Assembly: GCF_014203045.1 (NCBI RefSeq)
Contig: NZ_JACHIF010000008.1
Span: 1-64,000, forward strand
DNA: 64,000 bases
Origin: Prosthecobacter dejongeii
Lineage (GTDB): Bacteria > Verrucomicrobiota > Verrucomicrobiia > Verrucomicrobiales > Verrucomicrobiaceae
Direction of reading: 5' to 3'
Part shown: one piece after another, positions 1 through 8,780 of the stretch
How positions within the stretch are numbered: the first letter of the stretch is position 1
Layout: every line of letters begins with the position of its first letter
Position numbers and translations under genes: made by a program
The notes under the pieces: model-generated
What the model was told of the DNA's origin: nothing
Database searches by the model: none
Seen by the model: the letters and a program-made list of their open reading frames with translations, nothing else

Positions 1-84
1 CCCCGCAAAAAACGCCCCTGGATGGACGCCATCTTTAGCAAAATCGAGACTCTAACCGCACCTCTGGTCTACTCTACTGCATAG
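1..84 (+). CDS. 3' end of an unidentified gene (partial)
   Basis: Frame 1 is open from the first base to a TAG at 82-84 and encodes 27 residues ending in VYSTA. The stretch is rich in Lys/Arg at its start and otherwise unremarkable. It is too short to assign a family. It runs in the same direction as ffh and ends 42 bases before the ffh start, so the two could be co-transcribed. It may equally be non-coding upstream sequence. Confidence 0.3.
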   Translation, partial: PRKKRPWMDAIFSKIETLTAPLVYSTA

Positions 85-126
85 TCCGGGTTCAATCCCT
101 GCTTGCGACACAAGGGAGAAGCACCG

Positions 127-1560
127 ATGTATAGAGCTTCCCTTTCCATGTTTTCTGCACTCACTGACAAACTCGAAGATGCCTTCCGTAAACTGCGCGG
201 CCTGGGCAAGATCAGCGAATCCAACATCGCTGATGCGATGCGGGAAATTCGCCTCGCCTTGCTGGAAGCAGACGTGGATTTCAAAGTCACCAAAGACTTG
301 ATCGAGGCTGTTAAAACTCGGGCTTTGGGGGAAGAAGTCCTCAAGACAGTGACCCCAGGACAGCAAATCGTTAAAATCTTCCATGACGAATTGGAAAAGA
401 TTTTGGGGAGTGCGGCTGACTTGGATCTAGGGCCACCGCAGCGCATCTTGATGGTTGGTTTGAACGGGGCAGGGAAGACTACGACCTCCGCAAAGTTGGC
501 CAACTGGCTGAAAAAGCAGGGCAAGCGTCCCTTACTCATCGCTCTGGATCTTTATCGGCCTGCAGCGGTGACTCAGCTCCAGGTCCTAGGCCAGCAACTC
601 GGCGTACCCGTATGCGTGCCAGCAGCAGGTGAGACGGATGTTGTTCGTGCGACACGGGCTGCTTTGGCCTGGCTAGAGCAGCAGGGCAGTGGCGTTGCCA
701 TTTTCGATACCGCGGGTCGCCAGGAAGTGGATGAAGCCCTGCTGAGCGAACTCAAAAAAGTGCGGGATCTCGTAAAGCCTAACGAAACCCTGCTGGTAGC
801 CGATGCGGCCACGGGGCAGCAGGCCGTCGCCGTCGCCTCGAAATTCCATGAGACGGTGACGATCACTGGACTCATCATGACTAAGCTGGATGGGGATGCC
901 CGTGGTGGGGCCCTGCTCTCCATGCGCCAGGTGACTGGGCGTCCTGTCAAATTTATCGGTGTAGGTGAAAAGGTGGACCAGTTGGAAGTCTTCCATCCGG
1001 ACCGCATGGCTCAGCGTATTCTCGGCATGGGAGACGTGGTCTCTTTAGTGGAGAAAGCCGCGCAGGAAATTGACGAAAAAGACGCCATGAAAATGATGCG
1101 TCGTCTGGAGGAAAATAAATTCGACTTCAATGACTTCCTCGGGCAGTTGCGCTTCATGAAAAAGCTGGGACCTCTCGAAGGTCTGCTCGGCATGATCCCT
1201 GGCATGAACAAGCTGAAAGGCATGCCAGGAGTGGATGATAAGCGCATGAAGCATGTGGAAGCCATCATCCTTTCCATGACGCCTAAGGAGCGTTCCAAGC
1301 CTGACATCATCAATGGCAGCCGCCGCAAGCGCATCGCCAAAGGCTGTGGGCGCCCCGTCGTTGAAATCAATCAACTGCTCAAACAATTCGAAATGATGCG
1401 TGGCCTCATGAAGAACAAAAGCGCCATGGCCCAAATGGCAGGTGGCCTTTTCGGCGGTGGCGGCTCTGGGGGCATGCCTCAGTTACCGAAAGGCATGTTG
1501 CCTGGTGGTAAGATGCCCAAAATGAGCAAATTCGGCAAAGGCTTTCGTCTGGGAGGCTAG
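127..1560 (+). CDS. ffh: signal recognition particle GTPase Ffh
   Basis: Protein component of the signal recognition particle. It binds signal sequences and 4.5S RNA and docks with FtsY to target membrane proteins. The N domain carries the family pattern LRGLGKISESNI. The G domain shows the P-loop GLNGAGKTTT, DLYRPAA, the G3 motif DTAGRQ and the G4 motif TKLDGDARGG. The M domain has GSRRKRIAKGCG and LLKQFEMMRGLMK, and then a Gly/Met/Lys-rich tail ending GFRLGG, as is usual. I chose the ATG at 127 because AGGGAG lies at 113-118. Family alignment also allows the ATG at 148 (MFSALTDKLEDAF), which matches the usual Ffh N terminus better. Upstream in-frame codons to 103 are probably not used. rpsP, a common downstream neighbour of ffh elsewhere, is not present here. 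Confidence 0.97.
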   Translation: MYRASLSMFSALTDKLEDAFRKLRGLGKISESNIADAMREIRLALLEADVDFKVTKDLIEAVKTRALGEEVLKTVTPGQQIVKIFHDELEKILGSAADLDLGPPQRILMVGLNGAGKTTTSAKLANWLKKQGKRPLLIALDLYRPAAVTQLQVLGQQLGVPVCVPAAGETDVVRATRAALAWLEQQGSGVAIFDTAGRQEVDEALLSELKKVRDLVKPNETLLVADAATGQQAVAVASKFHETVTITGLIMTKLDGDARGGALLSMRQVTGRPVKFIGVGEKVDQLEVFHPDRMAQRILGMGDVVSLVEKAAQEIDEKDAMKMMRRLEENKFDFNDFLGQLRFMKKLGPLEGLLGMIPGMNKLKGMPGVDDKRMKHVEAIILSMTPKERSKPDIINGSRRKRIAKGCGRPVVEINQLLKQFEMMRGLMKNKSAMAQMAGGLFGGGGSGGMPQLPKGMLPGGKMPKMSKFGKGFRLGG

Positions 1561-1596
1561 TGGAAGCGCACGCACCTGCGAAGCTAAACAACACGG

Positions 1597-1624
1597 CAGC
1601 TTGGCCTTTTTTAGGGCCATGCTG
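1597..1624 (+). terminator. hairpin after ffh, possible terminator
   Basis: CAGC-T-TGGCC pairs with GGCCA-T-GCTG across an eight-base T-rich loop (one T-T mismatch). It begins 36 bases after the ffh stop. The T run is in the loop, not downstream, so this is a weak intrinsic terminator or simply an mRNA-end stem. The rest of 1561-1792 shows no gene. Confidence 0.4.
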
Positions 1625-1792
1625 AATGCCGGTGCAACTCCCGATAAGGATGGTTCGCCCCTTTCATTCATCATTGAAGGGCTCACCTGACGCGGATCTG
1701 TCTAAGGTCATTTAAATGTGAAATCGAATTGCGGCCTTGGACGGGCTTCCGACAGTGCCCAGCGTTGCTGAAAAGGTCGGTACCCCATCCCT

Positions 1793-4700
1793 ATGCCCGA
1801 ACAAGATTCCCTCACTGCGCAGATTGTTTCCTCTGGCACCAAGCGGCGTGCTGCCTCGGGCCTCCCCCTTTTTATTGGGTTAGGTTTCGTTTTGGCCTTT
1901 TTCGCAGCCAGCGCAACGATTGCGTATTTTAATATTCATACCCTGCGCGAGATGACCGGTAAGGTGAGTCATACTCATGAGGTCATTGCGACACTGGAAA
2001 ATGTGTTTTCGCTGATGAAAGATGCGGAAACTGGCCAACGGGGTTTCCTACTCACCGGAGACGAAAAGTACTTGGAGCCCTATACTTCTGCTTTGGCTCA
2101 TATCGAAGAACGGGTGGCCGATATTGATAGGCTGACGTCTGACAATCCGGACCAACAAGCTCGCATCCCTTTCATCAAGACTCAGATCGAACTCAAACAA
2201 AAAGAACTGGCCGAGACGATCACCATCCGGCGTGAGCAGGGATTTGAAGCAGCAAGGGCGGTGGTGTTAACAGATCGCGGTAAGTCTGCGATGGATGCGC
2301 TTCGAGATCACCTGGCCACGATGCAGCAAGAAGAGCGAAAGCTTTTAAAAGAGCGTTTTGAGGAGAAGGAGGCCGCCTTTCGCACTGCGGTTCAAAGTGG
2401 CTTGGTTTCAGGATTATTCGGGGCTTTGTTAGCCGTCGTTGTTACCATTCTCCTTCGGCGTGCAGAGCTAGCACGCTGGCAGCAGGCGTGGTTGCAGTCC
2501 GGTGAGGCCGGACTGAGTGCCAAACTGATCGGTGAACAAAGACTGTCGGGGCTAGGGGAGAATGCTTTGCAATTTCTTTGTCAGTACTTGGGCGCACAGG
2601 CTGGGGCTATTTTCATCGAAGAGGGAGGCACCTTTAAGCGTTCGGCGACTTACGCGGTGCCGTCATCGACCAGTCTTCCTGAACGCTTTGCTCCAGGGGA
2701 AGGTCTTTTGGGGCAAGCCGTCAAGGACGCCCGCCCTTTCCTGGTCAGTGAAGTTCCGCCAGGTTATCTGGCCATTGGTTCAGCCTTAGGGGCGGATCAA
2801 CCACGACATCTGCTCATCGCGCCGGCGCTGGTGGATGGCGGCGTGATCGCGGTGCTCGAATTGGGATTCTTCCATCCTGTTCCTGAAGCATCTATCGAAC
2901 TACTGCTGCGCACGGCCGAGTCGGTTGGGGTGGCTGTTCAATCGGCCAAGTCGCGGGCTCGCATTGAAGAATTGCTGGAAGAAACCCAACGCCAGTCTGA
3001 AGAAGTACAAGCCCAGAGTGAAGAGCTTCGCGTTTCTAATGAAGAATTGGAAGAGCAGAGTCAAGCTCTCCAAAGAACCCAGTCTCAGCTTCAAGAGCAG
3101 CAGGCCGAACTGGAGCAGACAAATCTGCAACTCGAGGCGCAGACGCGACAGTTGGAAGCTCAAAAAGACGATCTTATCCAAGCTAAACTGGGGCTGGAAA
3201 GTCAAGCGCGTGTGGTTGAACAAGCTAGCCGTTACAAGTCGGCCTTCCTGGCCAACATGTCGCATGAACTGCGCACACCGCTTAATTCATCGCTGATTCT
3301 CTCTCAACTGCTGGCTGAAAATCGTCAGGGAAACCTCACGGAAGAACAGGTAAAGTATGCGCGCACCATTCAGGGATCAGGCAATGACTTGCTCGCCTTG
3401 ATCAACGATGTGCTCGATCTCTCAAAGATCGAGGCAGGGCGGATGGACCTTCAAGTGCAAAGCCTCGGCGTCGCTCAGTTGCTAGACAATCTGCGAGCGC
3501 AGTTTGAGCCGATTGCCAATAATCGGAAACTCGCGCTGCGCTTTGATGTGGCTGCTGGAACACCGCCAAGCATCCAAACCGATACCCAGCGGCTCGAACA
3601 AGTGCTGAGGAATCTTCTATCGAATGCTCTCAAGTTTACTGAAAACGGGGAGGTAGCTTTAGAAGTTGCCGCTTTCGGCCCAGGGCGTGTGGCATTCTCG
3701 GTCAAAGACACTGGCATCGGCATCGAACTGGAACAGCAGCGCATCATTTTTGAGCCTTTCTGCCAGGCTGATGGAACGACGAGCCGCAAGTATGGCGGCA
3801 CGGGCTTGGGACTTTCAATCTCTCGGGAACTAGCGCGGCTGCTGGGCGGGGAAATTCGTCTCACGAGTGAAGTGGGGCGCGGCAGTGTCTTCACCGTCAT
3901 TCTTCCTGAGAACTTGGAAAACAAGGCTCTTTCTGCTCCCTTGGTGACGGCGACACCCGCAATTTCGCAGCCAGAGAACCCGCCCACTCCCAAAACACCT
4001 GCTGTCTCGTATGAAAGCGTTTCTTCATCCACATTTCAGGATGACCGAGACAACTTAAGCCCCAAAAAACAGGTCATCCTCGTGATTGAAGATGACATGG
4101 TTTTTGCCGAGATTCTAGCCCAACTGGCGCGGGAGCAAAACTTCCAATGTCTAGTCACATCCAGTGCCCATGAAGCACTGGAGTTGGCACGGAAACACCT
4201 GCCAAATGCAGTGGTTTTGGATGTCGGATTGCCGGATGGCTCGGGTCTTTTTGTGCTGGACCGGCTCAAGCATGATGCGCGTACCCGGCATATCCCGGTG
4301 CACATCATTTCGGGCAGTGACTATGCTGAGAAAGCGATGGCTATGGGAGCTGTGGGTTACATGATGAAGCCCGTCCCTCGTGAAAAATTGGCAGATGCTT
4401 TTCAGGATCTCGAGCGGCGTCTGACACATCGCTTGCGAAGTGTGCTGGTGGTGGAGGATGATCCTGTGCAGTTGAGTGCTTTATGTTCACTGCTGACATC
4501 TCGTGAGGTCGAGGCAATAGGCGCTCAAAGTGCTGCGGGCTGTTTGGAACAACTCAAAAGCGGCACCTTTGACTGCATGGTTTTAGATCTGAGCTTGCCA
4601 GATGCGAGTGGCTTTACTCTTCTGGAAAAGATCAGTGCCGACGAAACTTATCCCTTCCCCCCTGTGATTATCTACACGGGGCGTGAACTGAGTGTGGATG

Positions 4701-5251
4701 AAGAGCAGCGTCTGCGGCGATATTCCAAATCCATCATCGTGAAGGGGGCCAAATCTCCAGAACGACTTTTAGATGAAGTGGCTCTATTCCTTCACCAAGT
4801 CGTCTCAGAACTGCCTGCGGAGCAGCAACGCATGATTGAGAAAGCCCGTAGCCGGGAAGCTGCGCTTGAAGGCCGACGCATTTTGCTGGCTGAAGATGAT
4901 GTGCGCAATGTCTTCGCCTTGACCAGCCTTCTTGAACCGCTCGGACTCACGATCGAGATTGCAAGAAATGGCAAGGAAGCTTTAGCCGCTTTGGATCGTA
5001 CACGCGAATCCAACTCCAAAATCGATCTCGTGCTAATGGATATCATGATGCCCGAAATGGACGGCTTGACTGCGATGCGTGCGATCCGGCAAAAGCCAGA
5101 GTGGAAAAAGCTGCCAATCATTGCGCTGACAGCTAAGGCCATGCCTTCAGATCACCAACAGTGCTTGGCTGCCGGGGCGAATGATTATTTAGCAAAGCCT
5201 TTGGATGTGGAGAAGTTGCTCTCCTTGGTGCGAGTCTGGATGCCACGATGA
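1793..5251 (+). CDS. hybrid histidine kinase: CHASE3-GAF-HisKA-HATPase-REC-REC-REC
   Basis: Membrane sensor kinase of 1152 residues. Order: hydrophobic segment about 24-47, a CHASE3-type sensor region about 55-200 (DAETGQRGFLLTGDE is typical), a second membrane segment about 203-222, a GAF-like domain about 250-390, a long Gln/Glu coiled coil about 390-485, HisKA with SHELRTPL (His491), and HATPase with NLLSNALKF, DTGIGI and GGTGLGLS. Three receivers follow, each with an acidic pair, a phosphoacceptor (Asp810, Asp932, Asp1083) and a conserved Lys, so all three look functional. The stop overlaps the next start as ATGA, which implies translational coupling to the CheR-like gene. CHASE3 ligands are generally unknown. 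The start at ATG 1793 has only a distant purine-rich site. Confidence 0.93.
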   Translation: MPEQDSLTAQIVSSGTKRRAASGLPLFIGLGFVLAFFAASATIAYFNIHTLREMTGKVSHTHEVIATLENVFSLMKDAETGQRGFLLTGDEKYLEPYTSALAHIEERVADIDRLTSDNPDQQARIPFIKTQIELKQKELAETITIRREQGFEAARAVVLTDRGKSAMDALRDHLATMQQEERKLLKERFEEKEAAFRTAVQSGLVSGLFGALLAVVVTILLRRAELARWQQAWLQSGEAGLSAKLIGEQRLSGLGENALQFLCQYLGAQAGAIFIEEGGTFKRSATYAVPSSTSLPERFAPGEGLLGQAVKDARPFLVSEVPPGYLAIGSALGADQPRHLLIAPALVDGGVIAVLELGFFHPVPEASIELLLRTAESVGVAVQSAKSRARIEELLEETQRQSEEVQAQSEELRVSNEELEEQSQALQRTQSQLQEQQAELEQTNLQLEAQTRQLEAQKDDLIQAKLGLESQARVVEQASRYKSAFLANMSHELRTPLNSSLILSQLLAENRQGNLTEEQVKYARTIQGSGNDLLALINDVLDLSKIEAGRMDLQVQSLGVAQLLDNLRAQFEPIANNRKLALRFDVAAGTPPSIQTDTQRLEQVLRNLLSNALKFTENGEVALEVAAFGPGRVAFSVKDTGIGIELEQQRIIFEPFCQADGTTSRKYGGTGLGLSISRELARLLGGEIRLTSEVGRGSVFTVILPENLENKALSAPLVTATPAISQPENPPTPKTPAVSYESVSSSTFQDDRDNLSPKKQVILVIEDDMVFAEILAQLAREQNFQCLVTSSAHEALELARKHLPNAVVLDVGLPDGSGLFVLDRLKHDARTRHIPVHIISGSDYAEKAMAMGAVGYMMKPVPREKLADAFQDLERRLTHRLRSVLVVEDDPVQLSALCSLLTSREVEAIGAQSAAGCLEQLKSGTFDCMVLDLSLPDASGFTLLEKISADETYPFPPVIIYTGRELSVDEEQRLRRYSKSIIVKGAKSPERLLDEVALFLHQVVSELPAEQQRMIEKARSREAALEGRRILLAEDDVRNVFALTSLLEPLGLTIEIARNGKEALAALDRTRESNSKIDLVLMDIMMPEMDGLTAMRAIRQKPEWKKLPIIALTAKAMPSDHQQCLAAGANDYLAKPLDVEKLLSLVRVWMPR

Positions 5252-6078
5252 AAACTGACCTCGCCCAGACCGAAAGTATCGAACTGCGTCTGCTCGTGGA
5301 AGCGATCTTCCATAAATATCATTATGACTTTCGTGATTATTCGGAAGCTTCCCTCAAGCGGCGTTTGATCCAGGCGCGAGAACGCTTCAACTGCAAAAGT
5401 TTCTCAACCCTACAAGATCGTGTTTTGCATGAGCCTGAGATGCTGCCTCAATTGCTGAATTATCTCACGGTTCAGGTTAGCGAGATGTTTCGTGATCCTT
5501 CGTTCTATCAGATCCTTCGTGAACAGGTTGTGCCGCATCTGCGCACTTACCCCTCGCTTAAAGTGTGGGTGGCGGGGTGCAGTGCAGGCGAGGAATTGTA
5601 TTCTTTAGCGATCTTGTTTCGTGAAGAAGGCTTGGAGGAAAAAACCATTTTTTACGCGACCGATATCAATACCGATGCCCTCAGAAAGGCTGAAGCGGGG
5701 ATGTATGATCTCGACCGCATTCCTCTCTTTACGGCAAATCATCAACGTTCAGGCGGTAAGTCGTCGCTGTCCGATTATTACACGACTGCTTATGGGGCGG
5801 CTGTGTTTGATAAATCACTGCGCAAACGGACGGTCTTTTCAGATCATAGCCTCGCTTCTGATGCTGTCTTTGCCGAGGTGCATTTGGTTTGTTGCCGCAA
5901 TGTGCTGATTTATTTTAACCGCGAGTTGCAGGATCGAGCCATTGGCCTGTTTAAAGATTCGCTCGTACGTAAAGGGTTCCTTGGACTGGGGGCCAAAGAA
6001 AGTCTGCACTTTTCGGCCCATGCAGAAGATTTTGTCGAGTTTTCGCGCAACGAACGTCTTTACCAAAAACGCGGATGA
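5248..6078 (+). CDS. CheR-type protein-glutamate methyltransferase
   Basis: Predicted S-adenosylmethionine-dependent methyltransferase of 276 residues, close to the usual CheR length. The N-terminal helical part contains YSEASLKRRL and LTVQVSEMFRDPSFY. The SAM-binding core has VAGCSAGEELYSLA and ATDINTDAL, and the signature CRNVLIYF is intact. In the family it methylates glutamates on chemoreceptors. No chemoreceptor, CheA or CheW gene lies in this window, so the substrate is unknown and may be a kinase of the same operon (inference). Its ATG overlaps the stop of the upstream kinase and its stop overlaps the ATG of the CheB-like gene, so the three are probably translated as a unit. Confidence 0.93.
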   Translation: MKTDLAQTESIELRLLVEAIFHKYHYDFRDYSEASLKRRLIQARERFNCKSFSTLQDRVLHEPEMLPQLLNYLTVQVSEMFRDPSFYQILREQVVPHLRTYPSLKVWVAGCSAGEELYSLAILFREEGLEEKTIFYATDINTDALRKAEAGMYDLDRIPLFTANHQRSGGKSSLSDYYTTAYGAAVFDKSLRKRTVFSDHSLASDAVFAEVHLVCCRNVLIYFNRELQDRAIGLFKDSLVRKGFLGLGAKESLHFSAHAEDFVEFSRNERLYQKRG

Positions 6079-6671
6079 ACGAAGCCCCGGTCCGTGCAAA
6101 AATTCAAGCTCTTGTCATTGGCGGTTCCGCAGGGGTCGTGGGTGCCCTATTACAAATCCTGCCCGGACTGCCAAAAAACTATCCTTTAGCAGTGATGATC
6201 GTGGTCCACTTACCTCCTGACTGCGACAGCACGCTTGCGTCACTGCTTAACAATCGCTGTCAGATCCCGGTGAAAGAAGCAGAGGATAAGGAGCTGATAC
6301 GCCCTGGCATCGCCTATTTAGCTCCCCCTAATTATCATTTGTTGGTTGAACCTGATTTTCATTTGTCGCTATCACAGGAAGAGCCTGTTCATTTTTCACG
6401 CCCCTCCATTGATGTCCTGTTTGAATCCGCATCTGATGCTTATGGGGATTCACTTGCTGGGGTCATTCTCACAGGAGCAAGCAGCGATGGCGCGCGCGGT
6501 TTACGTGCGGTCTGCGAGTCGGGCGGTTTGGCCTTTGTGCAAACACTTGAGAGTGCGGAAGCCTCCACCATGCCTCGTGCCGCACGAGCTTCCTGCCCGG
6601 CTGCGCGGATGATGGACCTCGCTCAACTCGCCGTCACTTTGCAAACCGAATTTTCCCCCTCCTTGTCGTGA
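6075..6671 (+). CDS. CheB-type methylesterase, catalytic domain only
   Basis: 198-residue protein made only of the CheB methylesterase domain. The catalytic triad can be read as Ser18 in GGSAG, His45 in VVHLPP and Asp138 in GASSDGARG. The family removes methyl groups from, or deamidates, receptor glutamates. Canonical CheB has an N-terminal receiver that controls activity. It is absent here, so activity must be set another way, perhaps by the receivers of the flanking kinases (inference). ATGA overlap with the CheR-like gene upstream and GTGA overlap with the kinase gene downstream. Confidence 0.92.
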   Translation: MNEAPVRAKIQALVIGGSAGVVGALLQILPGLPKNYPLAVMIVVHLPPDCDSTLASLLNNRCQIPVKEAEDKELIRPGIAYLAPPNYHLLVEPDFHLSLSQEEPVHFSRPSIDVLFESASDAYGDSLAGVILTGASSDGARGLRAVCESGGLAFVQTLESAEASTMPRAARASCPAARMMDLAQLAVTLQTEFSPSLS

Positions 6672-8197
6672 CGAAGCCGACCATAAAATTTCTACTGGTG
6701 GATGATCTGGATGCGAATCTACTGGCTCTGGAGGGTCTGTTGCGACGCGATGGACTGGAACTCTTGAAAGCGAATTCAGGCCCTGAGGCTTTGGAACTCC
6801 TGTTAATTCACGATGTCGCACTCGCATTGCTTGATGTGCAAATGGCAGGCATGGATGGTTTTGAACTCGCCGAACTGATGCGAGGAACGGAGCGGACACG
6901 TCGTGTGCCGATCATTTTTCTCACTGCCGGTGCTGTGGACCAGCAGCGCCGGTTTCGTGGCTATGAAGCTGGAGCGGTGGATTTTATTTTTAAGCCTATC
7001 GAAGCGCACATCCTCCAGAACAAAGCAGGCATCTTCTTTGAGCTAGCTCAGCAGCGCGAAACGCTGCGGCAAAGCGCAGAGGAAGCCCAAGCCGCCAGTC
7101 GAGCGAAAGATGATTTTCTCGCTGCACTCAGCCATGAACTACGGACACCTCTAACACCTGTTTTGATGAGTGCCGCCTCACTGCAAGAGGATTTGCGACT
7201 TCCTCTCGAAGTACGTGAACAACTAGCCATGATGCGGCGGAACATTGAGCTTGAAGCTCGTCTGATTGATGACCTGCTTGACGTCACACGCATCCAGCGT
7301 GGTAAGCTAAGCATTGAACCAGCGCCTGCCGATATCCACGAACTGTTGCGGCATAGCGATGAAATCATTCGCAGCGATGGCCTGAGTAAACAGGTGCAGG
7401 TGATCTTCGATCTCAAAGCCGTTCGACACCATGCCCTCGCGGACACCACTCGCTTGCATCAAGTCTTTTGGAACTTGTTGAAGAATGCTCTCAAGTTTAC
7501 CCCAGCAGGAGGTACCGTGACTGTGCGCACGCGTAATGATGCTGAAGACAGACTGATCCTTCAGGTGGAAGACACCGGTGTCGGCATCAGTAAAGATGCA
7601 TTACCGCTCATCTTTGACGCCTTTGAGCAAGGAGATGCTGTAGGGCAGCATCGCTTCGGCGGTCTTGGGCTAGGGTTGGCGATTTCAAAGGCCATTATGG
7701 AGGCTCACGGTGGAACGATCCACGCTCACAGTCCTGGCGCAGGGCAGGGGGCTACTTTTACCATATCGTTAGCCACAGTGAACGCCCCGACCGTGCCTGT
7801 TAAAAGTCCCGTGCAAGCATCGGTGGCACCACAGGCCCTTCATCTACTGATCGTTGAAGATCACGGTGCCACGCGCACGATGCTTGCTCGTCTTCTAGCC
7901 AATGGAGGGCATCAGGTCACCCTAGCTGCCACGATGGAGGAAGGATTGACTGCATTCAGCAAGCAGCATTATGACGTCGTCATCAGCGACCTCGGCCTGC
8001 CCGATGGAAGTGGACTGGATTTAATGCGTGAACTTCGCCGTCAACGCCCCGTCCATGGTATCGCCCTGAGCGGATACGGCATGGAAGAAGATATTCGCCA
8101 GACACGGGATGCGGGCTTTTCAGCGCATCTTGTGAAGCCTGTGAGTATTGACCAACTTCGTCTTCTCCTCGCACAAGTTCCCACGGCAGAAAGCTGA
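6668..8197 (+). CDS. REC-HisKA-HATPase-REC hybrid kinase (soluble)
   Basis: 509-residue cytoplasmic hybrid kinase with no membrane segment. An N-terminal receiver (VDD pair, Asp56) leads through a helical linker into HisKA with LSHELRTPL (His156). HATPase follows with NLLKNALKF, DTGVGIS and GGLGLGLAIS. A C-terminal receiver has VEDH and Asp441 in ISDLGLPDG. Start is GTG at 6668, overlapping the CheB-like stop as GTGA. A kinase flanked by receivers can act as a phosphorelay hub. With the CHASE3 kinase four positions upstream in the operon it probably forms one pathway together with the CheR/CheB-like enzymes (inference). No DNA-binding output domain is encoded in the operon, so output is by partner proteins or phosphotransfer. 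Confidence 0.92.
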   Translation: MTKPTIKFLLVDDLDANLLALEGLLRRDGLELLKANSGPEALELLLIHDVALALLDVQMAGMDGFELAELMRGTERTRRVPIIFLTAGAVDQQRRFRGYEAGAVDFIFKPIEAHILQNKAGIFFELAQQRETLRQSAEEAQAASRAKDDFLAALSHELRTPLTPVLMSAASLQEDLRLPLEVREQLAMMRRNIELEARLIDDLLDVTRIQRGKLSIEPAPADIHELLRHSDEIIRSDGLSKQVQVIFDLKAVRHHALADTTRLHQVFWNLLKNALKFTPAGGTVTVRTRNDAEDRLILQVEDTGVGISKDALPLIFDAFEQGDAVGQHRFGGLGLGLAISKAIMEAHGGTIHAHSPGAGQGATFTISLATVNAPTVPVKSPVQASVAPQALHLLIVEDHGATRTMLARLLANGGHQVTLAATMEEGLTAFSKQHYDVVISDLGLPDGSGLDLMRELRRQRPVHGIALSGYGMEEDIRQTRDAGFSAHLVKPVSIDQLRLLLAQVPTAES

Positions 8198-8368
8198 GGA
8201 CACAGGCGCAACTGGGGAACTTTTCTTTATCCGATTCCATTCGATGGATGTGAGCTGGGTGAGTCAAGACCTGATTGGCACATGCAGCCATGAAGGCATC
8301 AAAAAAGGACAACTTCAGAGATGAGTGAGGAGAAACGAAAAAAGATTTCAAAAAACGACAAAAACCAC

Positions 8369-8399
8369 TTGCACGGATGATGGAGCCGCGCATTATATC
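8369..8399 (+). promoter_or_regulatory. probable promoter of tRNA-Glu
   Basis: TTGCAC at 8369-8374 and TTATAT at 8393-8398 lie 18 bases apart and about 22 bases ahead of the mature tRNA 5' end, consistent with a housekeeping sigma-70-type promoter. The remaining gap 8198-8368 shows no gene. Confidence 0.55.
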
Positions 8400-8419
8400 G
8401 GCCCGCTCAAACTGAGCAT

Positions 8420-8494
8420 GACCCCTTCGTCTAGCGGTTAGGACACATCCCTTTCACGGATGCGACACGAGTTCGATTCTCGTAGGGGTCGCCA
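8420..8494 (+). tRNA. tRNA-Glu (anticodon TTC), CCA encoded
   Basis: Full cloverleaf: acceptor GACCCCT pairs with AGGGGTC, the D arm contains GCGGTTAGGAC, the anticodon stem CATCC/GGATG carries loop CTTTCAC (anticodon TTC), and the T arm is CGAG-TTCGATT-CTCG. Discriminator G is followed by an encoded CCA at 8492-8494. Confidence 0.97.
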
Positions 8495-8540
8495 CTTCTC
8501 CCAGGTAACTGCGGGAGAGGTGAGGAACCCAAAGGGTTTT
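8495..8540 (+). terminator. 3' trailer hairpins after tRNA-Glu
   Basis: CTTCTCCC at 8495-8502 pairs with GGGAGAGG at 8513-8520, and AACCC-AAA-GGGTT at 8526-8538 is followed by TT. Together they look like a processed trailer and weak terminator. The stretch 8541-8780 before the next gene shows no further gene that I can support. Confidence 0.45.
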
Positions 8541-8780
8541 AATGGGATCGAAAAGAACGTTTTTTATAACTCTGCACAGTTGTCTTGCCTCAAGCGCTTC
8601 ATGCTTGCAGTCTGTCTTTAAAACGGTGAGGCCATTAGGTCTGTTTGCATCTATGCGAAGGATCTTGGAATCGGCATCATGGCAATTTTAAACACTTATT
8701 GTTAGGTGTGGATGTTGGCTTCTGACACTATCAATTTAGTTTCCTTCTCTCTGGAGTTATGTTAATAGGGGAGGACTCTG

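Noticed and set aside
60..110. tRNA-like GGGTTCAATCCC stretch ahead of ffh
   Set aside because: Only a four-pair T-arm-like stem. No acceptor, D or anticodon arm can be built around it.
573..1007. Minus-strand frames inside ffh
   Set aside because: Shadows of a conserved essential gene.
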